This document shows positions 36,401-50,717 of a DNA stretch of 64,000 nucleotides, one piece after another; positions within the stretch are counted from its first letter, which is position 1, and the number at the start of each line of letters is the position of its first letter. The stretch is taken from positions 30,416,754 through 30,480,753 of the forward strand of contig CM046851.1 in NCBI GenBank assembly GCA_025618425.1. The letters run 5' to 3'. The stretch comes from Heliocidaris tuberculata (lineage: Eukaryota; Echinodermata; Echinoidea; Camarodonta; Echinometridae). The position numbers and the translations under genes are program-made. Under the pieces are notes generated by a model. That model searched no databases and was not told where the DNA came from. It saw only the letters and a list, made by a program, of their open reading frames with translations.

Positions 36401-39400
36401 TGTCTCTGTCTTTGTCTCTCTCTCCCTCTCAGGATTATATTCTGGAGTGCATCAGGTAAAGTAGACAAGATAGAGAGAGTGTCAACCAATGGCAAACATA
36501 CCAAGCGAGTCTCTAAGAATGATCTGAAGGTGATACGCAATCTAGCAGTGGATGTGATAGATAAGAGAGTATATTGGTTGGACGTTGGGAAGCGGAGGAT
36601 AGAATCAGCTAACTACATCGGAAAGAAGAGGAATAGACTCATGGAGAATGTCAGGTACATTTCAACAATGTTATGTGTTACATTGATAGTAAAAGAGGAA
36701 ATTCATCAAAATATAATAAATGTACCAATTGTGCAATGATGCATTTGCACAACTTTTATTTTATCGTGAAATACACTTCCGCAATTTTATGTACACACTT
36801 ATCGTAAAGATTTGGGTTCAGCAGCAGTGTCGTGTAATTAGCTTCATTTTTATACACCTATTGAAAAGCTATTTGTAGATATCTCTGTGATAATTGGGTT
36901 ACAATTATATTATGAATATTGTTCAGGCTATCAAAGAGTGGTGAATTTTTCTGTTTATGGATGATTTGTACTTCAATTTTTCATATTAAAGTGTCTGTGC
37001 ATGCTTTTTAGTGAATTGCTGAGAAATCTCTCTATTGTATTTATTGATCAAATAAAAGTGATAATAACTGTTCTATATAGAGCCCCTATCCAGTTATAAG
37101 TTCATTTAACTGATCAAAGCTTTTCACATTGAATCATTCCACCCATCATTGGATTCAATCATGAATCTGCACTTCTGTTACTTCACTTGGGATTCCATCT
37201 AGTCAACATTTTACAGGCACTCAAAGTCAATGAAAGAGGAAAGTAGAAGAAAAAAGTGATACTTCAGGCCTTGAAATAGAATTTAACATTTGATCCTGTT
37301 ATTTCTTTCTTTTTGCAGCCCTAATGCATTTGGTCTGGCAATCTTTGAGCAGAAGGTATACTGGGCTGACTCGGTGGAGAATAGTATTCACAGCATTGTC
37401 AAATATGGAGGTGTAGAATCTAGAGTGGATTGGAGAATCTTCATTGAGAACAGTCCTAAAGCTGTCTGCATCAATCATCCATCTACTCAACCTTCATATG
37501 ATGTATCAGGTATGATTATAGTCTAACATGTAATAGTGGTCAGCTCTATTTGTAAGGCCACCTCTGTTTGAAGAAGTCTTCAAGATCTGGTCTCCGCTCG
37601 GGAAACGCAGACCATTTCCAAGAATTGAGTTCTCGGAGGTCATGGGGTGATCGATCATTTTGTGTGGCCGCCCCACGTGCTTGGAACTCCCTTCCCTCGG
37701 ACATTAAATCCAGCACATCAGCTAGAAACTTCCAAAAGAACTTGAAAACCTTCTTGATGAAGTAGGCATACCATAAATGTTAAGATAATTATTTGAAATA
37801 TGTTACTGATTGCATGAACTGTTTCTTTGATAATGTTATGTCTGTTTTTATGATGTTTATCCATTCTTAATCATAGTTTTCATTGATTTGTAACATTTGT
37901 TATGCTTTTCATTTATTGTGTGCCTAGGGTGCCTCTTTCAGGCAGATTTGTGCGCTATATAAGTACAAAATTATTATTATTATTATTTAAAAGCAACCGG
38001 TTTATTTTGAAAGCAGTCCTAAAGCTAAAACTATCCATCTACTCTATCAGATATCAGGTACATGTATGATATACAGTCAAACTTGTCAAACTTCTATATA
38101 AAGGTCACCTGACTGATAGTGGTCACTTGTATTGGCTCCCTCTTGGAGGATCCTGGGAATTGTTAGGAACTATGTGTTGTTGAACCCATGTATAAAGGCT
38201 ACCTGTTTACAAAAGACTTTGTTCCTGTCTCACTTGGGTGGCCTGTAACTTTACATTTTACTCAGTTACAGTAGTCTCTCTCTATCCAAGTGTAGTAAGT
38301 GGTTACCTGATAGGATGGAATATCTTGAATACTGTATGCATAATAGTACCCTAGTTAAAAGCAAAGGGTAATGTTAGAGCCCTATGAACACAAGAAACCA
38401 GTATTGATATCATTAACTTGTTTAATACTAAACCCAAGATCACTCGGCCTGGAGTCTCTGATAAATGTGTGTTACACCAAAACAAATTGTATCCAATGGT
38501 TTAATGGAGGTGTTGCGGTATAGTGGTTCATTCACTTGACTCTCAATCCAAGGGTTGAGGGTTCGAATCTCATCCCGGCACTAGCGTCTTTTGGCCTGAC
38601 ATTAATCCACATTTGCCACTCTCCACCCAGGTGTTAAATGGGTACCTGGCAGGATTTATTACTGGAAATGCACTGTGAGCTGATCATGGCTGCTGGAGCT
38701 AAAGCCAGGGTAATAGTATCCAAACACTTTGGAAGCGCATAGGGACGTTATGTCATAATGTGATATGCACTCTACAGGAACGTTTATTATTATTATTATT
38801 GTTATTCAAAAGATTCTTTATAGACAACAGTTGAAATTAAAGATTTAAATGCAGCTGAGAGATATGAAAGCCTTTCATTAGTAATCAATATGTCCATTCT
38901 GTTTTACAGGATCATTCAACTGCACCACACACAGTGACTGTCAGATAGATCTTCCTGATCTGACCCCTGACCCCTCACGCTCCTACCTCATCTATGCCAA
39001 CACCACCAGCATCCAGCGCATCTATGCAGATGGATCAGGTCACATGACCATTGCTAAGGCGGGAATCAACAATATCTCCACCATTGAGTATGATCCACTG
39101 GAGAAGATGGTCTACTTTGCTGATCACGGGAGGGGTGTGATAGAGAGGGTTGGTGCTGATGGGCGTGGCCTGGAGGTGGTATCAACAAGGGGCGTGGCAT
39201 CGGTGGAAGGCATGGCTATTGACTGGATGCATAGGAGACTGTACTGGGTTGATTCAGTGTAAGTATATATTTTGTAATTCAACATCAGTAACTGGTAGGC
39301 ACTTTACCAGGAACTTAATACATGTAGCTTTCTAATGGATAATCCTCACGTGAGTTTTGTTCAAAGATATTGCAAGATCACTATCTGTGTAGATGAAATC

Positions 39401-42400
39401 ATAGAATCTATGATATTCAGTAATGGGACATATTTGGAAAGTACTGTCTGCCGTAGATATTGCATCTTTGACAGAAGTTACTCCTGAAGATTGGTTAAGA
39501 TTGTTTTATTAGCCTCGTGATACATGTACTTTTAAGTAAGTTGTAATAAAGGTAGTTTGTGATATGCAACAATGTAATAGTATCTTTGTGAATTAAACTT
39601 CTTGCAAAAATGGGAACCTGCAATTGTGACCAAGAATAAACTGTTAAGATAAGGTTACAGCAGAAGTCTTTGATTGGCAGATGTTAGATAAACTGGCTTG
39701 AATTTACTTCGTTTCAAGCAATTCATTTATATACATGTATGGTGGTTGATCCAGTGTCCGAACCCTTTTCAGAAAATCAACGATAGCAAATTAAATATTA
39801 TATGAATATCTGTCAAACTTACATAATGAATGTTCAAAGTCCTACAGAAAAAGAAGTTGATGGAATTTTAAAAAGACAACCTAGATTTAATACGATATTC
39901 TCTTCCGAGTGAACCCCTTCCCAACGACGCGGCGTTTTGGTCCCTTGAAAAAGGTACTGTATTTCCGAACGTGTGAAACCTATGGGAAAAAGACACAACC
40001 TTTGTTTCAATAGTGTGGTTTTCATACGCGTAATCCCACGCGTATGAAAACCCATTTTAGGCGCTTAACTTTATACGTACGGTAATACAATCTGTGCGGA
40101 ATTACAATCCTTGACTATACATGTAATTAAACCATTGTTTCTTGTATTATAGAAAATATACAGTGTAGTTCAGTTACTGTAGGTGTTAAAACCAATGTAA
40201 CTGTTCTTCATTTTAGGGGGAGCTATATAGCTACTCAGAGCCTGTATCCAGGAAGTAGATACACAGTTCTCATGTCAGCATTAGATGAACCACACGGTAT
40301 CGCAGTGCATCCTGCCTTGAAGTAAGTATACCTCAAAATCTCAAAGATCTCATTTGATTTAATATCTTAAACTAGATATGAATCAATGCGCATATGCAGT
40401 TTGAGGTAAGTGAGTTTAGTTCAACCTGTGTATGCATCCTTAGGCTTCTTTTACATTCTTTTTTTTTCTATCCTTAAAGTTTTATTTTAACACTACTATT
40501 GTATGCAAAATAATTTAAATCATGCTTGGCTTAAAATCAGTTTATGCAGTTAAATTCAAACACATACACTGTATGTTGATCCAGTTATCTTACTCCAGCT
40601 TCAAGAGTGATTTCCTGTAAGAATGATTTTTTACTTGATTTCAAATTCAAAAGATTTGGCATTAGTTTGCTTTTGAGTTCGCTTGACTGTTTGCTTCTGT
40701 AATGATTTTTTAATAATTTTTTACGTATTTCTCTCCTGTAGCATCATTTACTGGAGTTCATGGGGGGAATCCCCTAAGATTGAGGCTGCAAGGCATGATG
40801 GTAGTAACAGGGTGATAGTAGCTGCCTCACCTGTACGTCCTACCAAGCTAGCTATAGACTACACACATAACAAGGTGCTATGGATCGATGCTGGTCTCAA
40901 CACAATCAATGAAGCTGATCTGGATGGGTCAAGTCATAGGGTCATCAATAGAGGGGGTAAGTATTCAATTTAGATTAGTAATCAATTTTGTCATCCACAT
41001 TTTCTATATGAGTCATAGTTGGTTGACTTTGACAAAAATTATGTTGACTGTTTAATATCATCTTTTGTATTACAGGGGACAAACTACCTGTGTATACAGT
41101 ATAAAGGATTAAACATTTTTAAAAATACTTGCTGGAAGGTGAAACAGTCACTAGAACACCTTCTGCCTACCAGAAACCTGTAACTTGTGAAGATGTCAAA
41201 AGGTGTTTGCTGGATCCTACATCCAGTAGAGGAAGTTCGTAATGTAAAGATTCAAGAAGAAAAATACATCATACCTTGGTTATGAATTATCACAAGTGCC
41301 AAGTCATTCAGTAACCATTATACAAAATTTACAATACAGATACAATGCCTCGTCCATCCTAAACAAGAAACAGTACCATACCTTGAAGCATGATGTTTTC
41401 AAAAGGTGTTTAAAAAGTTTGAAAAGTACTGCAAATCCTGCATTAGCCTGTTTAGCCATTCCATATGTTACTGCTCTAAATACATAGCCCATATTTTGGG
41501 GGGAAAGGAAAGGAAAGGAATCATTTTGATAGTGATTGCAAAGAATTAAGAGTAAGACAAATGTTTATAGAGGATGAAACTTTGCTTCTTTTCTGCTCAC
41601 AGAACTCCAGCACCCATTTGGTCTAGCACTGTACAGGGGGCTGATGTGGTCTACAGACTCAGAACAACGGGAGGTCCTGGCCCTGGATCGGAACAACGGA
41701 GAGAAACGGGTTTCATTCAGTGGTGATTGGATCATACCAGTTGATGTTCATTTGATTCATAGTGGCAGGAGAGTTATTGGAGGTGGGTTGACTGTATAAG
41801 TCTACTCTGTGTATTTGAATCTGATTCTCCTTTCCCTTTGATATCTCTCTTTTTCTTTTTGTTGTTGCTGTCTTTTATCTATTGCTACTTCTTTGTCTAG
41901 TAGTAGAGGTTAAAATGTAGCATTTTGAAGATGTGTGATGTATGATAAGTACTAAACTACCATTAATCAGTTCTCCTTATGAAACCTGTATAGCGCCATC
42001 TGGAGAAATTTTGAACACATTCTTCTACGTTATCATATATCGTAATCTTTTTGAAAAGAGCAGAATTGGGCTGTAAGAAAGTAATTAAGATTGACTAGAA
42101 ATCTAGATTGAGATTATAAGACAGCTATTTGTAATCTACATCAGACTTAATTGCTCACTAGCTTTTAAGTTTAACTGGTATGAGTCATTTGAGTAATAGA
42201 TTCTAATTTGTGCCCCCCCCCCCAAAAAAAAAGCATCAAGAAAAGAATTTTTATTTACCAAAGGAGGGCTATCCCAAAGTCTTCCACAAATCGTTTTTCC
42301 TGTGGGTACATTTATATAATTTGTTTCACTGATAAAGATCTTGTTGATGATTTTCTGTCTATTTTTCATTTAGTTCATTGTATCTATTTGTCTTATTTCA

Positions 42401-45400
42401 GATATTGATCCATGTCAGGTGTTTAATGGAGGCTGTGAGCAGATCTGTATCTATGCACATACCAACCAAGCTATCTGTAACTGTGAAACTGGATACCATC
42501 TAAGGAGAGATATGATATCATGCGAACCAGGTAAGATTAAGATTAAGATTAAGATAAAGATTAGATTATCTGCACACCTACCAACCAAGATATCTGTAAC
42601 TGTGAGACTGGTTATCATCTAATATCCTTTTCATATTAGGGGTAGAAGTGGAGTAGTCCAGACTTCGTCAGGACTTATTCGGGATCCATTTTATTTATTT
42701 ATTTATTTACCACTTTTAGGATGAAAACACCCTTATCAGCAAGAATGCTGTTTTTCGAAGAGGTCGAAAGGCTAACATGAATGCTATCAGCATCACTCAG
42801 TCCGTTCTTAGTCCGTACTTAGTCCAGACTTCTCGATCCACTTCTCAAGCAGGTTTGAGTCCGCACTTAGTCCTGACCAGTAGTGGATTTACTCGTAAAA
42901 TGACCGCTATCCACACCTTTCAATGTGGATCCGATCGAGATATCTCTAGGTGGGTTCGCTGTATGCTTTATGACAAGGTGGCGGGAAAAACAAAAGATAG
43001 TGGAGGATTATTAGGCATGCCATGTGTGCAACCATGGAAACAAATGCACATAGCAGATGTGATGTACTCTAGCTGCTGTAAGTATGAATGCTAGCAGGAC
43101 TTGAGATGCGGATCTATCGACCCTGACTTAGTCTGGAATAAATCTGCTTTTTGCAGTGAATACAAAAACTGTATAAGGGGAGATGGGATATCTTTACATC
43201 ATCCAGACTCATTAGCAATACCATATAGATAGTCTCATCTGGCAATATGATCAGTGGCGGATTTAGGGGGGGGGGGGCGGGGCACTTTCTCTTTTTTTTC
43301 AATTGTGCCCCCCCCCCCCCCCCTGCCCTTTTTGAACTGATAACCTTTTTTTTCTTTTTTGCTTGTCAGAGAATTCTAGAGGCAGACTGGACCCCAAAAA
43401 CCAGATAACCCTTTTTTTTTTTTTTGTCAGAAAATTTTCTGAGATTTGTGTGTTCCCCCTTTTACGAAATCCTGGATCAGCCCCTGAATATAATGATTAA
43501 TCTATTAGCATTAAAGCTCATGTACAGTTTTTGTAGCAAAAAAGCAATTGGAAAGAAATTTGTTAAATATAGGTTTATGTTGTTCTCCTTATATAAAAAG
43601 ATATATGTATGAGATCATTTGGTATTCCATCATAATTTGCGATGAATTTTAGTGTAAATATCTGTGAGGAACACTATAGACTACTGCTATACACTGCCCT
43701 GCACTAGGACCCTTCCACCCCGACACCTCCCTGCAGAATACTCTCAGTGCTTCGCATGGAGATAGTGTGTATATGTGTGCAAAATAGCTTACACAGCCCC
43801 CCCCCCCCCCCCCCCCCACATGTTGTAGTACAACTTGCTGTTATAGGAGTTTAGATCCCTGGCCCGGTATCTAAATTTTTGTTTACCCCTCGCTTGTTTA
43901 ATGTTGAACTTGGGGGTGGAAAAAACTTCACAGCAGCTTAGTTATGCTAATATCTTGCTATTTATTATCTAAAGTCAAAGGAAGGAAGAAATGTGACGAA
44001 AAGTTTTTGAGGGCTTATTAAAGACTTAATTGTCTTAATTGTATCTACAGCTTCTCTATACTTTGTCTAACTGTAGACAATACCAAAACTGTCATTTAGG
44101 TGAGTCAGATCACATTTTAGATACACAGGCATCATCAACAGTTATGCCTTTTGCCACTGCACATTGCAAAGCAATATCAAAAATCAAGTTTTGCATTACC
44201 TTGATATTTTGCAGAAAGACTCTAGTTTGATATGCAGTACATTGATATACAAGTAGATAATTGATTTCTACTCTTTGTTACAGAGAGCTGGGAAGAACAA
44301 GTGTTCTTTGAGTAGATGGAAGATTATTACTCACTGTTTAGTGGATAACAGGTCAATAATTAATAGGTTAATGTGTGAACATATGTACAACTAACCACTA
44401 ACAAGGTAGGATAATGGGATGAAATGATAATGATTTGATCACTCCTGATAGCTGAGGAAGGGAGTGGTTTTGTAAGAAATTTTACTTTTCATCTCATGTT
44501 TTATGATTGATGGGACAAATCTGCAATGCTAAGAAAGGAAGGAGAATCTACATACCGATAGTATGAGAGAGAGCTGAGCACTACCAGGTAAAAACTACAT
44601 GTCACTGTATATCTCTGTGGATAAAAATGTATCTCTCCGTTGTAAAATGGATGTAAAATGGAAAGAAGTAAGAACAAAAGAAAGAGACAGTAAGATAGAA
44701 AAAAGGAAATATGTATATTACAAAAAGAAAAAAAGGTGTTGCAAATTGCACAAAATAGATAGTGAAAAAGTTGACAAATATGCAGACAAAAAATAAAATG
44801 TCCTAAAACTGTGCAAAACATAAAATATCTATTTTCACAATGAAGAATAAAGCATTCCTTGATCTCAAGCATTCTATCATAATTCATTCTTTATCTGATT
44901 AATTTTTTCATCTTTCTTTCCTTTTGTCAGTTAAAAAGTGAATATTGGTTTGATATAACTTTATTGCATCTCTAGGAAGCAACTTCAAAATTTTTGACAC
45001 TCTATGTGTTCATATTTGTGAACAGTGTTTCACAGAACAATACAAGTTTCTTCCTGTCTTATCTCTTGAAACATTAAGTGATCAATCTGCTGTATGGCTC
45101 ATCATGATTAATAATATTTGACAGGAAAGGGGGAAACAATCATTATATTCAAGCATAGATCAGGATTGTTATAACCTATCCTGATGTTGTATTGTCACAG
45201 CACTAAAGGAAAGATTGCAGTCTGTATTGCGTTTTTACAGAAATCTAATTATAAGTCTGCAATAAATGATTTCGTTATGATGATGAAATAGCCAGGTTGC
45301 AGAGACTGATGTACATGTACATGTATTTTGGGGATTGTAATTGAGTGGTTTAAAGGCTCAGCTTGAGTTTGAGCCCTTCAGAGGTTTGAGCTCTGACATG

Positions 45401-48400
45401 GCACTTTGGTCCTTTAGCAAGGCATTTCTCTACATTGTTAATTGTCTCTGTAGCAAGGAGTATAAAATGGTACCTACTACCTTGTATGATACAAATGTCA
45501 TTACGGTTTGAGCTAGTATGAAATCATTAATGCACAAGAAATTTACCATCTGCCTTGTCACAAAGTCATCTCCATTTAAATGAGCCAGTTTGTAATTACA
45601 AGTTGCGTATGTGCAAATAAAGGTCATTTGTACTGAGCGCAATTGGCCTGCTTGGTATCGCATCGCACCGTCGTCTCTGCGAGCTCAAAATTTGTGGTGA
45701 TCAATCAGCTGTTTGGAAAGTCCCAGATTTTAATCGGGCTCAATGTTGACCGCACTTTTTGTACACAAAGCGAATGGTGAAACCCGGAAGAGGGAAAATA
45801 TCAGGGAATGATGACCGCTTAGAACTAGGTCATTTGCGGACCGCGCAAAATATAAATTATGAATGCATCGAGAAATTACCCCATATAGGTAAACTAATGT
45901 ATCATCATACGCAAGACGTTTACGTAATCTCTCAAAAAGCTGATCTGTTTAGTTAATACCTGTATGGCACCTAGAGATTACTGATTCATAGAGGCTTTGG
46001 TCCAGTGGTAAAGTAGTTCACCTATTTTTGTTTCATTGTTCTTTTTCTTGGCAAGGAGCTGATCTTGGTCAAACTTTTCTTAGTATATGTATGAAAGTAC
46101 ACAGTGTTTTCCTATTCCCATTTACTGCCTTTCCTTGGAGTTGGACTACCTTCTTCCTATTTTCCCTACTACCATGCTCTCTTTCCTCTCTCCAAGTTTC
46201 CTCCTCTTGGTTAAACTTTTCGTAGTACATGTATGAAAATGTGCATTATTTTAATATTTTCCTATTCCTATTTATCTTTTTGCCTTGAATTTCTGCACAC
46301 CCATCCTCTCTTTTCTCCCTTATCAAAGTTTACCCTCTTTCTCTTACTCTTTTTCTGTCTTTAATAAATAAAACATTGTAAAGTGCATTGAAGTATTTAC
46401 CTAATGCGCTATATAAATGTATTATGTTATTATTATATTATTATTATTTTTATCACTAGTTTTTCTTATCCCTTCTTTATACAGTTTCTATCTTTCTAGA
46501 ATCTCTGACTTTCACACATAGCCTGTAATGCTGTCTTCTTCCAATATAATACATATGTGTACATTTAAAAACATCTGTTTATATCATATTTTTGTTGCTG
46601 TAATTTACTCCTGGAGTTACAGCTTTATTTTTCCGGTTTCTATAAAAATAGAAAAAAATATGTACTTAAATGGATAGAGCATGGAATCAAGCAGTTTTCC
46701 ATGAGCTATTGTTATTTTGATACAAAGTTCTCAACTTAGTATTTTCATTGAAACATTTCTATTGGTTTGATTTGTTTCAAAATTATGAAGTTGTATTTTT
46801 GATAGTGAATAATGTCATAATCCTTCCATTTCGTGAATTCCATGAAAAATGTCACCGTTTATGTTGGTAATGGAGGCTTCCAAGATCTTAAAAATGAAAA
46901 TCTTTTAAAAGACACAGGTGTGAGGATCATGAGAATGACCACAAGTAGATTAAGAGGCTCAACATGAGGGTATTGAAGGGGCTTAACATAGGGGTAAAGG
47001 GATTAACATAGGGGGTAAGCAGGAGTTCTGTGGGGGTATGTCAGGTGTAAAATACAAGATGGTATTAATTGATTTGCTTCCTCTATCTAGGATTCTCATT
47101 AAGTTTATGACTCATCATGGTTAATGGGTGAAGTGAAAAGGTGTTTCCTCACTTTATTTCAGCTCATAGATTGTAATCAAATCAAACTGGAACCAAAATA
47201 GAACTCTTTCGGAGACCCAGAAAAAAGCCATTATATTGCAGATCTTAATTTTGATCATTATTGCATCACAAGTGAAAAAAAACCCCCCCCAACATAATAA
47301 TAGAAATGACAAAGCAATGTGCTTAAATATATTCCTGAAAAACATGTAGATGTATAAGTTATGAGCTTGCATTTTTTCCCTTTAAAAAATGTGTATGATT
47401 GAAACAATTTTACAAATGACTATACAAGCAAAGTCTTTACTTCAAAAGTCTTTGGTTTGTATGGTAAATCATAAAGTTTGTATAAATGAAAGTATGTCGC
47501 GTGTAAGATATTTCTGATCAAGTGCTCAACTATCTTTCATAAATGAAAGTGTGTCACGTGTAAGATATTTCTGATCAAGTGCTCAACTATCTTTCATCCA
47601 CATTAGGTTGAAATTAGCTTCAATGTAGATCAGTTTTTAGGTATTTATCTCAGCTAAATTACCATTGAGCAGTTCAATGGCTTGAAAATAAATATAGATC
47701 ATGCAAGTAATATGGATAAAGTAGTATTATAGATAAAGTCGTATACATGTAATATTCCAAGAAATGGAAACCCTCTGTTTGTGGTGATTCAAAATCTTCA
47801 AAAGTTTCTAAAAAGTTTTTTTTTCTTTAAAATAGTATCTTCTTCACAATATCATATCACCTTTTACATCCGTGTTCTAGACTCATTCATTTTAACCCAT
47901 TCAGGACACAAAATATTTCACAGCTAAATCGATCACATTTCCCCCTTCAAATTGGCAACAGTGATATTTTTCTTTTAGTGCTACATACTTCTAATTAGGT
48001 GTAATATCTTTGAAAAAAAATGGTTAGGAATTTTGTCCAGATTTTTTTTAAACATTGCCAATTTTGAGAAAAAACAATAATTTGAACCTCTCACTGTGTT
48101 ACCAATTTATGGATTTTCAAACTTATTCTCTTTTCTAAAATTCCTGGAATCAAACGCAATATGATCATGTGACAAAAATGAACTTAGCATGTGCAGAAAT
48201 TTTTGCTCTTTCTTCTCATGTATCTTGTATATTTTTTAGAGCTCTGATTCAAAAGCCATTGAACCAAACCACAAAATGTAGTCAATTGTCTCGAAAGGGT
48301 TAAACCACAGAATTTAGAATTACAGAGCTGATAAAAATTAGAGAGTTCCTTATTTCTGAGGTGAAGACCTATTGTCTGTAGACCACAAACTTTTGTCGCA

Positions 48401-50498
48401 AAGCATTTTCTGATGTCATGCTCCGTGAATATTCTGTCATCATTTCTTCTAAACCCCACCCAAGTACTTTGAGAGCCAATTCATCTTGAATATTTTTATG
48501 CATGGAAAAAGCAGAGTATCAGTCCCTGATTCAAATCATATGATTTTTATTGAGATAAAAACTGAGGTAATAATCATATTTAAACTTGAGACATCACTGA
48601 TGCACAATTTTAACCCCTACATCAGACTTGATCTTCTCAATACTACATATGTGTAGATATTTTTTGATAAATTTGAAGGAAGTAAATTATTTCTGGCACC
48701 AATTAAGCTCCATGTTTATAAACACCCGGCTAATAAAAATTATAAGGTATCATGGAAAGGATTTATATAAACAATTGATATGTACATGGATTTTACAAAC
48801 TATATTTCTTTATTGGCCAGAGATGCTTATTAATCCCTCCTTCCAGAAGTGTAGTTATAGGTGAGTATGGGGGCATGCATGTACTCCCCCCCCCCCCCCA
48901 TTGAATGGCCCCAAAAAAAGGAAGAGGAGGAAAAAAAACATGAAAAGTGTTGGTACATCCCCTCCCATATGCTCCCCTTTAATACTCCATAGCCTTGTTC
49001 TCTTGCATCATCAATCTAATTTCTCCAGTGCCCCCCCCCCCCCCTCCCCCATGCCAGTGCCTCCTCAGTGCCCACATGGACCCATGCTATGCCACTGTTT
49101 CCTTTCACATACATGTTCAAATAAGTATTAGTTTACATGGGAATAGGATGGAGTTGGCATTGGTCCAAACAGGTTCTTAATTCATCATGCTCTTTCCTCA
49201 TCCTCTTAACCCTAAGGAGTTTGGAAATGTAATCCTCTGAAGGAAGCTTGATGATGTCGTGTTTGGGTAGAGTCATGATTCCTGCACGCACTGCAAGATA
49301 ACATCTTTTCAAGTTGATACGATGTTCTCTTTTCATTCCAGGAAAGATGAAAAAACATGAAAGTAGTTCCACATGGTGTCTCTTGTAGAAAATAATAGAA
49401 ATTATTTCAAGTTCCTATTGCTCATTCTCAAATTCTTATTGTGTCATCTAACTGAAATAATTGCCTTTATCTGAAGAAAATACAGAAGCTTATACCCTTA
49501 CAATATGAGTGAGATATACATTATTTTCTTAGAAATATGGGTATTGGAAGAATTATTATTTTTTTTTTTTAGATTTCTACATTCCAGAAGATTTAGGCCT
49601 ATTAATTACACAAATTTTCATTGTTTAACATTAAAAGTGATGATATAAGTCAAGTCTGTTTGCAGCAAATCATATGAATTTATTCTGCATGGAGCCATCA
49701 TTTGCTAAATACATGTACATGTATTTCATACGGTACTTGCTGAAGATAAAGAGAGAAAGAGAGAGATTAGAAAAAGAAAAAAGGAATTTCCATGGTGCTA
49801 CATCAATGAAATAGAATGCCTTGTTTGAACGTTGTATGATGCTGCTTCTTAACTTCCTCAAATATTTTCCCCATCCTTCAGCACTTATTTTAACACAAAT
49901 TTTAATATAGATTCTAAATATGTCATTTTTAAACAACTAATAAATGTCTAAAGTCCTGAAAATTGGCTTATCATGGTACCTTGAAAACACATACATTGCT
50001 TGAGAGGTTGTTCTAGTTGATTTTTATTCTAATTTGTATGTACATCAAGATGTTGTGTGCCAGGAGCCAATTGTGATCCCTGGACTGACAATTTGTTTAA
50101 TATGCAGTGTATATGTGACTAAAAAGTCAACTACAGCAGTTCCAAAAGTTGAATAAGGTGGAGAAAGATATATATAATAACTCAAACCACACTTTGTTTT
50201 AGCTTGTTTTGGCTGTTTTAAAAACTTCCCTGTGACTCAGTAATCTAACACAATGGCTGGGTACATCCCGTGTCAAGACAGATTTCCTGACTTTTTAAAG
50301 CATACAAGACTGGAATGTAGTAACCAGTTGCTTAAGCCATTCTATTTCTATCCTGTTCATGCTTCATGTATATCTACTGAAAACAGTTTTGAGTTTTATT
50401 GTTCTATTGCTTCTACGCTGCTTAAAACAGATGTTCATTTGCATTTGATGGGCACTTTATCTTATTGAATTTAAATCTATATGTATGATCTCTTTTCT

Positions 50499-50544
<46 letters not shown>

Positions 50545-50683
50545 CTTGTATATCTCCCCTGCCTTTTTCTTCTCCGCCTCACTCTCATTGCCTATATAGT
50601 ACTCTCTCTCTCTCTTTATCTCTCTCTCCCTCCTTGTGTATCTCCCCTGCCTTTTCCTTTTTCCGCCTCACTCCCAGCGCCTA

Positions 50684-50717
<34 letters not shown>

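Noticed and set aside
44501..44887. 128-codon hydrophobic Phe/Cys-rich minus-strand frame
   Set aside because: AT-rich intron, composition explained by T-rich codons; no family resemblance.
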